Made by a program: the position numbers and the translations under genes
The notes under the pieces: model-generated
Seen by the model: the letters and a program-made list of their open reading frames with translations, nothing else
The model's database searches: none
Told to the model about the DNA's origin: nothing
Assembly: GCA_041672385.1 (NCBI GenBank)
Contig: JBAYZQ010000096.1
Coordinates: forward strand, 1 to 8,557
Reading direction: 5' to 3'
Origin: JBAYZQ01 sp041672385
GTDB taxonomy: Bacteria; Spirochaetota; Spirochaetia; Sphaerochaetales; Sphaerochaetaceae
Length of the DNA stretch: 8,557 nucleotides
Part shown: positions 1 to 6,765 of the stretch, one piece after another
Layout of the letters: each line of letters begins with the position of its first letter
Numbering within the stretch: the stretch's first letter is position 1

Positions 1-1
1 A

Positions 2-145
2 GAAGGAACTTTTAAAAATGACTGGCTTGAATCATTAGCCTATATTGAAAAACAAAGAACTGAATCAACAAATATTGATAGAAAAAATTACTGGTATTGC
101 ATGAAAAAACTCAACCTTTTTAGAAAAAAAATTGAATTAATTTAA
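2..145 (+). CDS. 3' end of an unrecognised gene (47 codons, cut by the window edge)
   Basis: The plus-strand frame starting at base 2 is open from the window edge to a TAA at 143-145 and encodes 47 residues. The peptide is hydrophilic and ends in a basic tract (MKKLNLFRKKIELI). It has several aromatic residues, including WYC, and no membrane segment. I do not recognise a family. The gene stops right where the opposite-strand DUF4143 relic begins, so the two are tail to tail, and the boundary near 145 may be a rearrangement junction. The other two plus-strand frames have early stops here, which favours this one. It could be a genuine C-terminus or another decayed remnant. Confidence 0.4.
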   Translation, partial: EGTFKNDWLESLAYIEKQRTESTNIDRKNYWYCMKKLNLFRKKIELI

Positions 146-357
146 AATTCAATCAATGCATATCTTCCACCATCTAGATGTAAAACAAAATCAGCCTCTA
201 AAATAAGAGAAACTAACACCAAGGCTAATACTATAAACTGTAAATCTCTAATGCATAAGTTTTCAAATAAGAATCCAAAAGTTTGTAAATCATCTATTAT
301 TATATCAAAGGTTAAGCCTAAAGCTAAAATAAAAACTGACGATAAAAAATATTTCAA
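142..357 (-). pseudogene. Decayed fragment of a DUF4143-type AAA ATPase
   Basis: The minus strand reads as a 71-codon frame that looks like a small membrane protein but matches the DUF4143 C-terminal part of a large bacterial family of predicted AAA ATPases. LALGL...IIDDLQTFGFLFENLCIRDL corresponds to the family pattern 'ALGL..LI.DL.TFGFLFE.LCIRDLR', and LEADFVLHLDGGRYALIEF corresponds to 'LEADAV.HL.DGRYALIEIK'. The hydrophobic stretch between these blocks is out of frame. Shifting by one base near 238-240 gives VYSISLGVSFSYFR, which fits the expected 'RVYA.SLGGEV.YYRD'. The original frame resumes near 199-205 after a small deletion. Only about 90 of the usual 400 or more residues remain. The ATPase domain is missing, the only start is a TTG without a Shine-Dalgarno, and the text stops at IEF before the usual 'KLG'. 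Confidence 0.8.
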
Positions 358-420
358 ACATCAAAAAACCTAGAATCTTAGTTTACAAACATTTTCCCTT
401 ACAGTTGACATCCTTTGTGA

Positions 421-627
421 ATGATGATGAGTATGAACGCTATAGAAGAAATTTCTAATATTGGTGAAGATAAAAACATTTCTTTAGATGATTTGATAAC
501 AACTCTTAGAAAAATAAAAGCCATCAAAATTGAAAATAAGTGGTATTTATCCAAATTCACCAGTCATGTTACAGACTTATGTGAGAAATTAGATATAAAG
601 TTCAAAAGCCAAAAAATTACAGGTTAG
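421..627 (+). pseudogene. 68-codon ORF, possibly the C-terminal tail of an IS1634/IS4-like transposase
   Basis: The frame opens at ATGATGATGAGTATG immediately after an in-frame TGA (418-420). I see no convincing Shine-Dalgarno, so this is probably not an independent gene. The product is hydrophilic. Its segment ISLDDLITTLRKIKAIKIENKWYL followed by TSHVTDLCEKLDI resembles the extreme C-terminus of IS1634-like (IS4 superfamily) transposases, where 'eELL.eL.kIk.v.i.gk...se..kk...l.ekL.i' follows the catalytic domain. This resemblance is from memory of the pattern. No DDE catalytic residues lie in the fragment, and I found no matching transposase sequence upstream. Alternatives are a short lineage-specific protein or another decayed gene. 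Confidence 0.35.
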
Positions 628-771
628 AATTTATTGACTTCAGAACCCTAACTGTTAAAAGATACAGCTTAATAACAATTTAATGAATAAACTTTTTTGC
701 ACTACATAATAACTTGCATTCAATTTATATCAACTTAATACTGTATAAAAAATGATGCAAGCTACTATATA

Positions 772-787
772 TTAAAGGACCCTTTAA
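772..787 (-). terminator. Short hairpin just past the operon's last stop codon (weak terminator candidate)
   Basis: TTAAAGG at 772-778 and CCTTTAA at 781-787 form a 7-bp inverted repeat with a 2-nt gap, or 6 bp with a 4-nt loop. It begins 3 nt after the VOC gene's stop codon on the minus strand. It is A/T-rich and lacks an immediate U-run. The first T6 on the minus strand is 20 nt further on (752-747). It could stop or process the operon transcript, but is weak by usual rho-independent criteria. Confidence 0.3.
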
Positions 788-790
788 TTA

Positions 791-1108
791 TTATCTTCTT
801 GTTTCTATAAGCTCTATCACAGCACCATCTGATGTTTGACAGAAAGCAACAGTTTTATTTTCATTAATAGAAAGTGGACCAAGAAGTAATTTCAAACCCT
901 TCATAGCTTCTTTAAGATTATCAACTTTATAACCAATATGAGGAGAACTTTTTACCGGTTCCTTTACTGGAGAATCTTCCTCATAACGCAACCATTCAAT
1001 TTTATATGGATTTTTATCAGAATCGGTAATCCATACCTTATTAGGTGCATAAAAAAACTCTCCAACCCTTTTTTGCTCTGTTCTATAACCCACATGATCA
1101 AATTTCAT
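791..1108 (-). CDS. Small VOC-superfamily (glyoxalase/dioxygenase fold) protein, 105 aa
   Basis: This is the last gene of the operon, starting 10 nt after the oxidoreductase stop. It has a strong Shine-Dalgarno (AAGGAG, 7 nt before ATG) that overlaps that stop codon, implying coupled translation. The 105 residues form two short VOC modules. The first opens with FDHVGY (3-8) and ends in YKIEWLRYE (35-43). The second opens with HIGYKVDNLKEAM (57-69) and ends in AVIELIE (96-102). His5, Glu38, His57 and Glu99 fall at the positions where glyoxalase-type members bind their divalent metal, so an active metal site is likely. The chain is short for the superfamily, with a trimmed first module. VOC proteins include lyases, epimerases, isomerases and dioxygenases. 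Its place beside an oxidoreductase suggests action on the same imported carbohydrate, possibly on an oxidised intermediate. The exact reaction is unknown. Confidence 0.8.
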   Translation of the reverse strand: MKFDHVGYRTEQKRVGEFFYAPNKVWITDSDKNPYKIEWLRYEEDSPVKEPVKSSPHIGYKVDNLKEAMKGLKLLLGPLSINENKTVAFCQTSDGAVIELIETRR

Positions 1109-1118
1109 AAGAATCTCC

Positions 1119-2144
1119 TTAACGATCTAGTGGAAGCTTTACAGCTTGTCCACCATTTGAAGCACTGATGTCTGCAGCTTCAATAATTTCAAAAGTTTTA
1201 ATAGCATCATCAAGGTCTACAATACACTTCTTATTATTCAATATACAATCAACAAAATGATTCACTTCTTGTGGGAAAGGATGATGAGAAACATCTCCAG
1301 AATCAGGCGTTTGAACCGGAATAGTCATCCAATCTTTTTGATTAGAACACATTTCTGGAAGCCAAGCTTTATCATTAATTAAAGTACCTTTATCTCCAAA
1401 TAATTTAAGATTAAAAATATATGGAGAAATATTATCATATGAACAACAAACTTTTCCCATAGCACCATTTTTAAATTTACACACCAAAGTAATAGTGGTA
1501 TCTTGCTCAAAGTCTGAACGATAGTTCCCAGACAAAGCAACAACCTCAGTACATTCTGATTGTATAAAATATCTTAAAGCATCAACTGCATGACAACCAC
1601 CAACTTGAAGAATTGAACCACCAGTTTCTTTCTTTTTTGACCATTCATAGCAATTATATGTTGAATTAATTCGATGCATATAATCTATTTCAGCATAAAA
1701 AGGATTACCTAAAACATCTCTTTTAATAAGATCTTTTGCAGTTTCAAAAAGCGGATTCCATCTTAAAACAAACCCAACAATCGTTTTGACACCATTTCTA
1801 TGAACAGCCTCTTGCATTCGCAACATATCACTCCATTTTATTGCAATTGGTTTTTCAATTACAATATTCTTTTTTGCTTCGGCAGCCATTATTGCTAGCT
1901 CTGCATGTTTAAAATTTGGAGTAAGAACACAAACAATATCAATATCTTTATTCTTTAGCATTTCAGAATAATCATCATAATATTCAACATTATTTAAACC
2001 ATGCGCCTTCGCCTTTGCTTCAGCTTTTTCCTTTTTTCTAGAACAAATAGCTCTAATTTCTGTATTATCATTCATTCCAAAAGAACGTATATATTCATCA
2101 GAAACCCAGCCAGTACCAACAATACCAACACCTAAAATTTTCAT
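1119..2144 (-). CDS. Gfo/Idh/MocA-family NAD(P)-dependent sugar/polyol oxidoreductase
   Basis: The 341 residues match the usual length of this cytoplasmic family, which oxidises or reduces sugars, inositols and their derivatives with NAD(P). The N-terminal Rossmann fold begins with GVGIVGTGWVS (5-15). VLTPNFKHAELAIMAAEAKKNIVIEKPIA follows, containing the hallmark EKP (97-99), whose lysine is usually catalytic. The C-terminal substrate domain carries GGSILQVGGCHAVDALRYF (175-193). His185 and Asp188 fit the family's 'H.iD', but the Asp usually found four residues before that His is Val181. The gene starts 21 nt after the second permease with a strong GGAGG about 7 nt before ATG. Its position just after a complete ABC importer points to the imported compound, or a product of it, as substrate. 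Substrate and direction cannot be read from sequence. Confidence 0.92.
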   Translation of the reverse strand: MKILGVGIVGTGWVSDEYIRSFGMNDNTEIRAICSRKKEKAEAKAKAHGLNNVEYYDDYSEMLKNKDIDIVCVLTPNFKHAELAIMAAEAKKNIVIEKPIAIKWSDMLRMQEAVHRNGVKTIVGFVLRWNPLFETAKDLIKRDVLGNPFYAEIDYMHRINSTYNCYEWSKKKETGGSILQVGGCHAVDALRYFIQSECTEVVALSGNYRSDFEQDTTITLVCKFKNGAMGKVCCSYDNISPYIFNLKLFGDKGTLINDKAWLPEMCSNQKDWMTIPVQTPDSGDVSHHPFPQEVNHFVDCILNNKKCIVDLDDAIKTFEIIEAADISASNGGQAVKLPLDR

Positions 2145-2165
2145 ACATTTCCTCCAATATTTATT

Positions 2166-3134
2166 CTATTTTTTTCTTCTTGAATTAGAAGCAACAACTC
2201 CTAAAATCAAAACACTTTGTATAATCAATTTACCCCAGTTTACTACATTTGCTTTTTGGAGAAGGGAAGTAATCAACCTTATAACCAAAGTCCCAGCAAT
2301 AGTACCCTCTACTCCACCTATACCTCCGGAGAACATTGTTCCACCAATAACAACAGCAGAAATAGAATCCATAGAATAATCAGCTCCAAGATTCAAGGAA
2401 GTAGCACTCATTTCAGTAGTCAAAATAATAGCAGCTAAAGCCGCAAGAAAACCAGCAATTGTATAAACCGAAATAAGTACTCTATCATTATTAACCCCAG
2501 AAAACCTTGCACATTCCATATTTGCTCCAACCATTCTGACATGCTTTCCAAAAACAGTTTTGTACAAAATAAAAATAAAAAGACAAGAACAAAAGAGCCA
2601 TACAAATACAGAAACAGAAATACTACCAAAAACTCTTTCTCTTCCAACATTTCTAAAAGCCTCAGCTAAAGTCCCTTTTGGTTGTCCTTTAGTATAAACC
2701 ATAATCAGGCCTCTTAAAATAAAATCAGTACATAAAGTCATTACAAATGGTGCAATTTTAGCCTTTGTAATACCAAGTCCATTTAAAAAACCAGCAACAG
2801 CACCTATTAATAAACCAAGCATACAAACAGGGATAATATTCCCAGCTTTTCCATCCATCAACCCAATTGTAACCACATGAACAAGCGTCACAATAGAACC
2901 TAAGCATAGATCAATACCACCGGTGATAATAACATAAGTTTGCCCTATAGCCAAAAGACCCAATCCAGCAGATTGTTTCAAAAGATTTGCAAAATCTGCA
3001 AAATTTGCAGAAGCAGGACTAATGATATAACTAAGAATTTGTAGCAAAACAAAACCAATAGAAATTCCTACAACTCCCTTAAAATGAAATGATTTAACAT
3101 TAAATTTTTTCAGATTTGATTTATTAAAAATCAT
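2166..3134 (-). CDS. Sugar ABC transporter permease 2 (RbsC-type, BPD_transp_2)
   Basis: This 322-residue polytopic inner-membrane protein belongs to the ribose/galactose/xylose permease family. Diagnostic segments are VIITGGIDLCLGSIVTLV (family pattern 'GG.DLS.GS'), the cytoplasmic-loop region FGKHVRMVGANMECARFSGV, and ISAVVIGGTMFSGGIGGVEGTIAGTL near the C-terminus. It ends in a basic tail (NSRRKK). The start codon overlaps the stop of the upstream permease in an ATGA arrangement (3131-3134), and an AAGGA lies about 8 nt before the ATG. The two permeases are therefore translationally coupled and probably form a heterodimer on the shared ATPase. The usual Ser of the 'DLSVGS' motif is Cys here, a small divergence from the first permease. 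Confidence 0.93.
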   Translation of the reverse strand: MIFNKSNLKKFNVKSFHFKGVVGISIGFVLLQILSYIISPASANFADFANLLKQSAGLGLLAIGQTYVIITGGIDLCLGSIVTLVHVVTIGLMDGKAGNIIPVCMLGLLIGAVAGFLNGLGITKAKIAPFVMTLCTDFILRGLIMVYTKGQPKGTLAEAFRNVGRERVFGSISVSVFVWLFCSCLFIFILYKTVFGKHVRMVGANMECARFSGVNNDRVLISVYTIAGFLAALAAIILTTEMSATSLNLGADYSMDSISAVVIGGTMFSGGIGGVEGTIAGTLVIRLITSLLQKANVVNWGKLIIQSVLILGVVASNSRRKK

Positions 3135-4123
3135 TTTTTTGTCCTTTTTCTATAAAATATCATAGCTATTATAAGAATTAAGCCAGTAATTATATCTTTA
3201 TAATAAGCAGATTGCAAATTGTAACGAAAAGCAACATTATTGAGAACATTTGTAAGCATTGAAACTAAAATAGCACCAGCAAAAGTACCAGATAAGGTTC
3301 CTATTCCTCCCGCCATTGAAGTACCACCAACAATTACCGCAGTTATTGAAAGTAAAGTATAATCATCACCATAATGGGAACTACCACTCCTTAGTTTAGC
3401 CACTAAATATAGACCAACCAAAGCACTTGTTAATCCTGAAATTACATAAGTCTTAATTTTAATTTCAGGAGATTTTACTCCAATATTATCAAGAACTTCT
3501 GCGTTCCCCCCAAGAGCATAAACGTATCTTCCAAGTTTTTTCTTACTTAATAGAACATAGGCAAAAATAAATAATAACAAAAACAAAAAGAAAGGAACAG
3601 AAATTAATCCCCAAGAAGCAGTAAAAACATCTTTGTAAATTTTAGGAATATAACCACCCGAAGTTTGATGAAGGGCATAAGCCACACCTTGGAAAAAATA
3701 ACCCGTACATAATGTAGCAATCAAAGGAGGAATCGGAAAAACCTTAAGAATTAAACCATTAATATATCCAAAAAAAGCCCCCATAATAAGACATAAAGCT
3801 GTAACTCCAATCATTGAAATCAAACTATCTGTCATCAATGTACTTGCAACTATAGAAACAAGACTTATTTGAGAGCCAACAGACATATCTATTCCGCCCC
3901 CAAGAATAACAAAAGTTTGACCAATGGAAACCATTCCAAGTGGAGCCATTTGAATTAGAACATTATTTAGATTTCTTAATCGAAAGAATTCAGGTACAAT
4001 AAACGCAACCGGAATCAAGAATATCAAAAGCAAAATCCAAATAGTTATAGAAGATTTTTTAGAAATTTGTTCAAATTTTTTAGATAAAAATGCAAAAAAA
4101 TTGAATGACTTAAATATTGTCAT
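3131..4123 (-). CDS. Sugar ABC transporter permease 1 (RbsC-type, BPD_transp_2)
   Basis: This is a polytopic membrane permease of about 330 residues from the ribose/xylose/galactose family. It has VILGGGIDMSVGSQISLVS near the N-terminal third and VIVGGTSMAGGIGTLSGTFAGAIL near the C-terminus. I choose the ATG at 4123 (MTIFKSF) rather than an upstream TTG at 4156. GAGG lies 5 nt before the 4123 ATG, while the TTG has no site and would add eleven atypical residues. With this start it overlaps the ATPase gene by 14 nt, and its TGA overlaps the next permease's ATG by 4 nt. Two distinct permeases in one operon suggest a heterodimeric channel, whereas the ribose system uses two copies of one permease. 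Confidence 0.92.
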   Translation of the reverse strand: MTIFKSFNFFAFLSKKFEQISKKSSITIWILLLIFLIPVAFIVPEFFRLRNLNNVLIQMAPLGMVSIGQTFVILGGGIDMSVGSQISLVSIVASTLMTDSLISMIGVTALCLIMGAFFGYINGLILKVFPIPPLIATLCTGYFFQGVAYALHQTSGGYIPKIYKDVFTASWGLISVPFFLFLLLFIFAYVLLSKKKLGRYVYALGGNAEVLDNIGVKSPEIKIKTYVISGLTSALVGLYLVAKLRSGSSHYGDDYTLLSITAVIVGGTSMAGGIGTLSGTFAGAILVSMLTNVLNNVAFRYNLQSAYYKDIITGLILIIAMIFYRKRTKK

Positions 4124-5621
4124 ATTCACCTCTTTGTGATTTTCCGGTAGCAGCAATCATTATTTTTTCTTCAGTTGCCTTTTTTCCTTCAAAAATATCA
4201 ATAATCTTTCCTTCATAAAAAACCCCAATTCTGTCAGACAAATTCACAAGTTCTAACATATCACTTGTTACAATAACTATTCCTAAGCCCTTTGCAACTA
4301 GCAATTTTAATAGTTCATATATTTCCATTTTTGCTCCAACATCAACACCAAGTGTGGGTTCATGGAATAGTATAATTTTTGGATGCATGGGTAACCATTT
4401 ACCTATTACAATCCTTTGTTGATTTCCACCACTCAATCCCTTTATAGGTTGCGAAATTGAATTCAATTTCACATTAAGTTGTGAAATAATATTATTTATT
4501 ACTTTTTCGTTTTCTTTTTTATTTACAATACCAAAATTACTTCTATTCCTTAATGTTGGAAAAGCTATATTAAAACCAACCGACTGTTCTTGAGCCAACC
4601 CTTCATTACGTCTATCATCAGAAAGGAAAACAATCCCATTTTTTATAGCCTTAATCGGAGAAGATAAATCAATATCTTTTCCATTCATTTGGATGCTGCC
4701 TTCTTTAAATTTATGAATGCCAAACAAGCTTCTTAAAAATTCACGCTGCCCCTGACCAGCCATTCCCCCAATACCAAAAATTTCACCTTCATGAAGTTCA
4801 AAAGAAATTTTATTAAAATTCTTTCCATCACCTAATTCATTTACTGATAGAATAACCTTATCACTAATCAATTCTGAATTTCTTGTAGGAAATATTTTTT
4901 CCATTTCTCTTCCAACCATAGCTTTTATTAAAAAATCTCTATCAATTTCTTTAATATTCCAAGTACCAACAAAATTTCCATCCTTTAAAACGGAAGCTTT
5001 ATCACAAATACGAAAAATTTCTTCAAGTCTATGGGTAATATATATAACAGAAATACCTCTTTTCTTCAGCTTTGAAATTATATTAAATAAGCTTTCAACA
5101 TCTTCATCATCTAAAGCTGCCGTGGGTTCATCTAGTATCAACAATTCCATTTCATTTGTACAAGCTCTCAAGATTTCAACTATTTTTGCCTCAGCAGAAC
5201 TTAAATCCTCTGCATACTTATCTAAATCAATATTTATATTATTTTGGCCAGCTATTTTTGAAACAAATTTCTTTTCAGCTATATAATCAATATTTCCATT
5301 ATTTTTTATTATTTCTTTACCGAGCATTACATTATCAATTACAGTCATACCCTTTACAAGATTATATTCTTGGAAAACAATACTAATTTTTTGTTTAGAA
5401 GCATCACTAGCAGAAGAAATTTTCGTTTCTTTTCCATTGATAATTATTTTACCATTATCTAAAGAATAAATTCCTCCTATAATCTTTATAAGTGTCGATT
5501 TCCCAGCTCCATTCTCCCCAACTAGGGCATGAACCTCACCTGGATTGAATTCTATATTTATTTGATTCAACACCGTCACACCATAAAATTTTTTTATAAT
5601 ATCTTTTAATTCTAATCGCAT
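4110..5621 (-). CDS. Sugar ABC transporter ATP-binding protein with two nucleotide-binding domains (RbsA/MglA/XylG type)
   Basis: The 503-residue cytoplasmic ATPase powers sugar import and has the family's usual length and duplicated layout. Domain 1 has Walker A GENGAGKST (35-43), Q-loop VFQEYN, signature LSSAEAKIVE (140-149), Walker B LILDEPTAAL (161-170) and H-loop ITHRLEE (His197). Domain 2 begins near 255 and has the degenerate P-loop typical of these proteins (GIGGMAGQGQRE), an intact signature LSGGNQQ (396-402) and the characteristic EPT.GVDVGAK. Two departures stand out. The Walker B aspartate before the catalytic Glu of domain 2 is His420 (LFHEPT), and the domain 1 signature is relaxed (LSSAE). 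The H-loop position of domain 2 is Ser453. Domain 1 is therefore the likely hydrolytic site. The start has a weak GTGG-type ribosome-binding site, and its 3' end overlaps permease 1. Confidence 0.95.
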   Translation of the reverse strand: MRLELKDIIKKFYGVTVLNQINIEFNPGEVHALVGENGAGKSTLIKIIGGIYSLDNGKIIINGKETKISSASDASKQKISIVFQEYNLVKGMTVIDNVMLGKEIIKNNGNIDYIAEKKFVSKIAGQNNINIDLDKYAEDLSSAEAKIVEILRACTNEMELLILDEPTAALDDEDVESLFNIISKLKKRGISVIYITHRLEEIFRICDKASVLKDGNFVGTWNIKEIDRDFLIKAMVGREMEKIFPTRNSELISDKVILSVNELGDGKNFNKISFELHEGEIFGIGGMAGQGQREFLRSLFGIHKFKEGSIQMNGKDIDLSSPIKAIKNGIVFLSDDRRNEGLAQEQSVGFNIAFPTLRNRSNFGIVNKKENEKVINNIISQLNVKLNSISQPIKGLSGGNQQRIVIGKWLPMHPKIILFHEPTLGVDVGAKMEIYELLKLLVAKGLGIVIVTSDMLELVNLSDRIGVFYEGKIIDIFEGKKATEEKIMIAATGKSQRGEYDNI

Positions 5622-5639
5622 TTAATTTTCCACTTAATA

Positions 5640-5671
5640 AAATTCTTCAAGTTTTTACCCTTGAAGAATTT
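5640..5671 (-). promoter_or_regulatory. Intercistronic hairpin between binding-protein and ATPase genes
   Basis: AAATTCTTCAAG and CTTGAAGAATTT form a perfect 12-bp stem around an 8-nt loop, 22 nt after the binding-protein stop. On the minus strand the stem is followed by TATTAAG, so it lacks a proper U-tract and is at best a leaky terminator. Such hairpins after binding-protein genes often protect the upstream message from 3' exonucleases or attenuate downstream transcription, giving more periplasmic receptor than membrane complex. The following ATPase gene has a weak ribosome-binding site, which fits reduced expression. Confidence 0.7.
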
Positions 5672-5692
5672 AAAATCCTGCTAAAAAGCAAA

Positions 5693-6745
5693 TTAATTTT
5701 TTCCAAATACTTTCTGCAATGTCTCTTCATCCATTTTGGTATTTGCCCAGAATGAATCTGAAAGATCCTCACGAATAAAGTCATTTAAATTTGAATCAAG
5801 AATTTGATATACTTGCTGTATATTATCTTTCTTTAAATCTTTTCCAACTTCCTTTGTACCATCAAGAATTGCAATTCCATCTGCTAAAGCATCTGCAAAG
5901 AAATATGTAGGCATTGAACAACCAATAGCATCAAATTTATCTTGTCCTTGAACTGACTTCCATGCCTTTAAAAATCCATTTGCATCTTCACCCATCATAG
6001 GAACAAGAGGACGCTTTGCTTCCTGAAATGCTTCAATAGCTCCACGAGTCATATCTCCACCACTACTCCAAACACCATCAATTTCTGGGAATGCTGCAAG
6101 AAGATTCTCTGTTGCAACTTTTCCTTTTGCATAATCCCAATCAGCATATACTTTTCCTAAAATTTTTATGTCTGGGTATTTGTTAAATACCTCCATTGCA
6201 CCAGCCCAACGATTAATAGCAACTGTTAGTCCATCCATACCATCAAGAGCAATAATATTCCCTTCTCCATTCAATTTATCAGCAAGAAATTGAGCTCCAA
6301 CTCGGCCAAATTCCTCATCATCAGAAACTGAACTCATTGTATACTTGTCTGTCACCAAAGGAGAAACACAAGGGATAACAACTGTTCCATTATCATAGAA
6401 TTTTTCGACAATGTCAGATACTGCAGGTGGGTTTACAGGCTGTAAAATTAAAATATCAACATCTCTTGTATATAAATCCTCAAGATCAGATACCTGTTTC
6501 TCAGCATTGTAATCGGAATTCAAATAATATACATTATCTATCTTCCCAAGTTTCTTTTGTCTTTCAACCTCAGCATAAAACTCTTCTCTACTTTGAATTG
6601 CATAAGTATTCCCTTCCCAAACAACAGAAAGTGCAACATTGTACTTTTTACTAGAATCATCTTTTTCTTCAGTTGTTCCAGTTGCAAAAGCAAAAGCAGA
6701 AACAATCATCACTAAAAAAACCATAAGTAATAATTTTTTTTTCAT
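5693..6745 (-). CDS. Periplasmic sugar-binding protein of the ABC transporter (Peripla_BP_4/RbsB-like)
   Basis: The 350-residue protein captures substrate in the periplasm and delivers it to the permeases. It begins with a classic signal peptide: MKKK, a hydrophobic core (5-20) and AFA before a probable signal peptidase I site after Ala21. There is no lipobox cysteine, so it is probably soluble. The mature start TGTTEEKDD is spirochaete-like. The type I periplasmic fold is seen in YNVALSVVWEGNTYAIQSREEF, the 'DVDILILQPVNPPAVSDIVEKFYDNGTVVIPCVSP' region, GNIIALDGMDG and IDGVWSSGGDMTRGAIEAF. It starts 20 nt after the repressor stop with a strong TGGAGG about 7 nt before ATG. I cannot name the ligand. 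A sugar, polyol or sugar derivative is expected from the family and the oxidoreductase. Confidence 0.93.
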   Translation of the reverse strand: MKKKLLLMVFLVMIVSAFAFATGTTEEKDDSSKKYNVALSVVWEGNTYAIQSREEFYAEVERQKKLGKIDNVYYLNSDYNAEKQVSDLEDLYTRDVDILILQPVNPPAVSDIVEKFYDNGTVVIPCVSPLVTDKYTMSSVSDDEEFGRVGAQFLADKLNGEGNIIALDGMDGLTVAINRWAGAMEVFNKYPDIKILGKVYADWDYAKGKVATENLLAAFPEIDGVWSSGGDMTRGAIEAFQEAKRPLVPMMGEDANGFLKAWKSVQGQDKFDAIGCSMPTYFFADALADGIAILDGTKEVGKDLKKDNIQQVYQILDSNLNDFIREDLSDSFWANTKMDEETLQKVFGKN

Positions 6746-6765
6746 ATATAGCCTCCAAAAATTTT

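Noticed and set aside
713..762. Inverted repeat CTTGCAT...ATGCAAG in the intergenic region
   Set aside because: The arms are only 7 bp with a loop of more than 30 nt, so it is likely chance in this A/T-rich gap.
938..1168. 76-codon plus-strand open frame
   Set aside because: It lies antisense to the VOC and oxidoreductase genes, whose motifs and ribosome-binding sites are clear. Its composition is that of a shadow frame.
2217..2438. 73-codon plus-strand open frame, rich in Ser and Asn
   Set aside because: It is antisense to permease 2 and has low-complexity shadow composition with no ribosome-binding site.
2435..2650. 71-codon hydrophobic minus-strand frame
   Set aside because: It sits inside permease 2 in another frame. 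Its hydrophobicity is inherited from T-rich permease codons.
4124..4156. Longer permease 1 start (TTG at 4156)
   Set aside because: It has no ribosome-binding site and adds residues unlike the family, while the ATG at 4123 has GAGG 5 nt upstream.
5156..5386. 76-codon plus-strand open frame
   Set aside because: It is antisense to the ATPase gene and rich in Tyr, Leu and Gln, as expected for reverse reading of A/T-rich coding DNA.
6427..6654. 75-codon plus-strand open frame
   Set aside because: It is antisense to the binding-protein gene and has no recognisable motif or ribosome-binding site.
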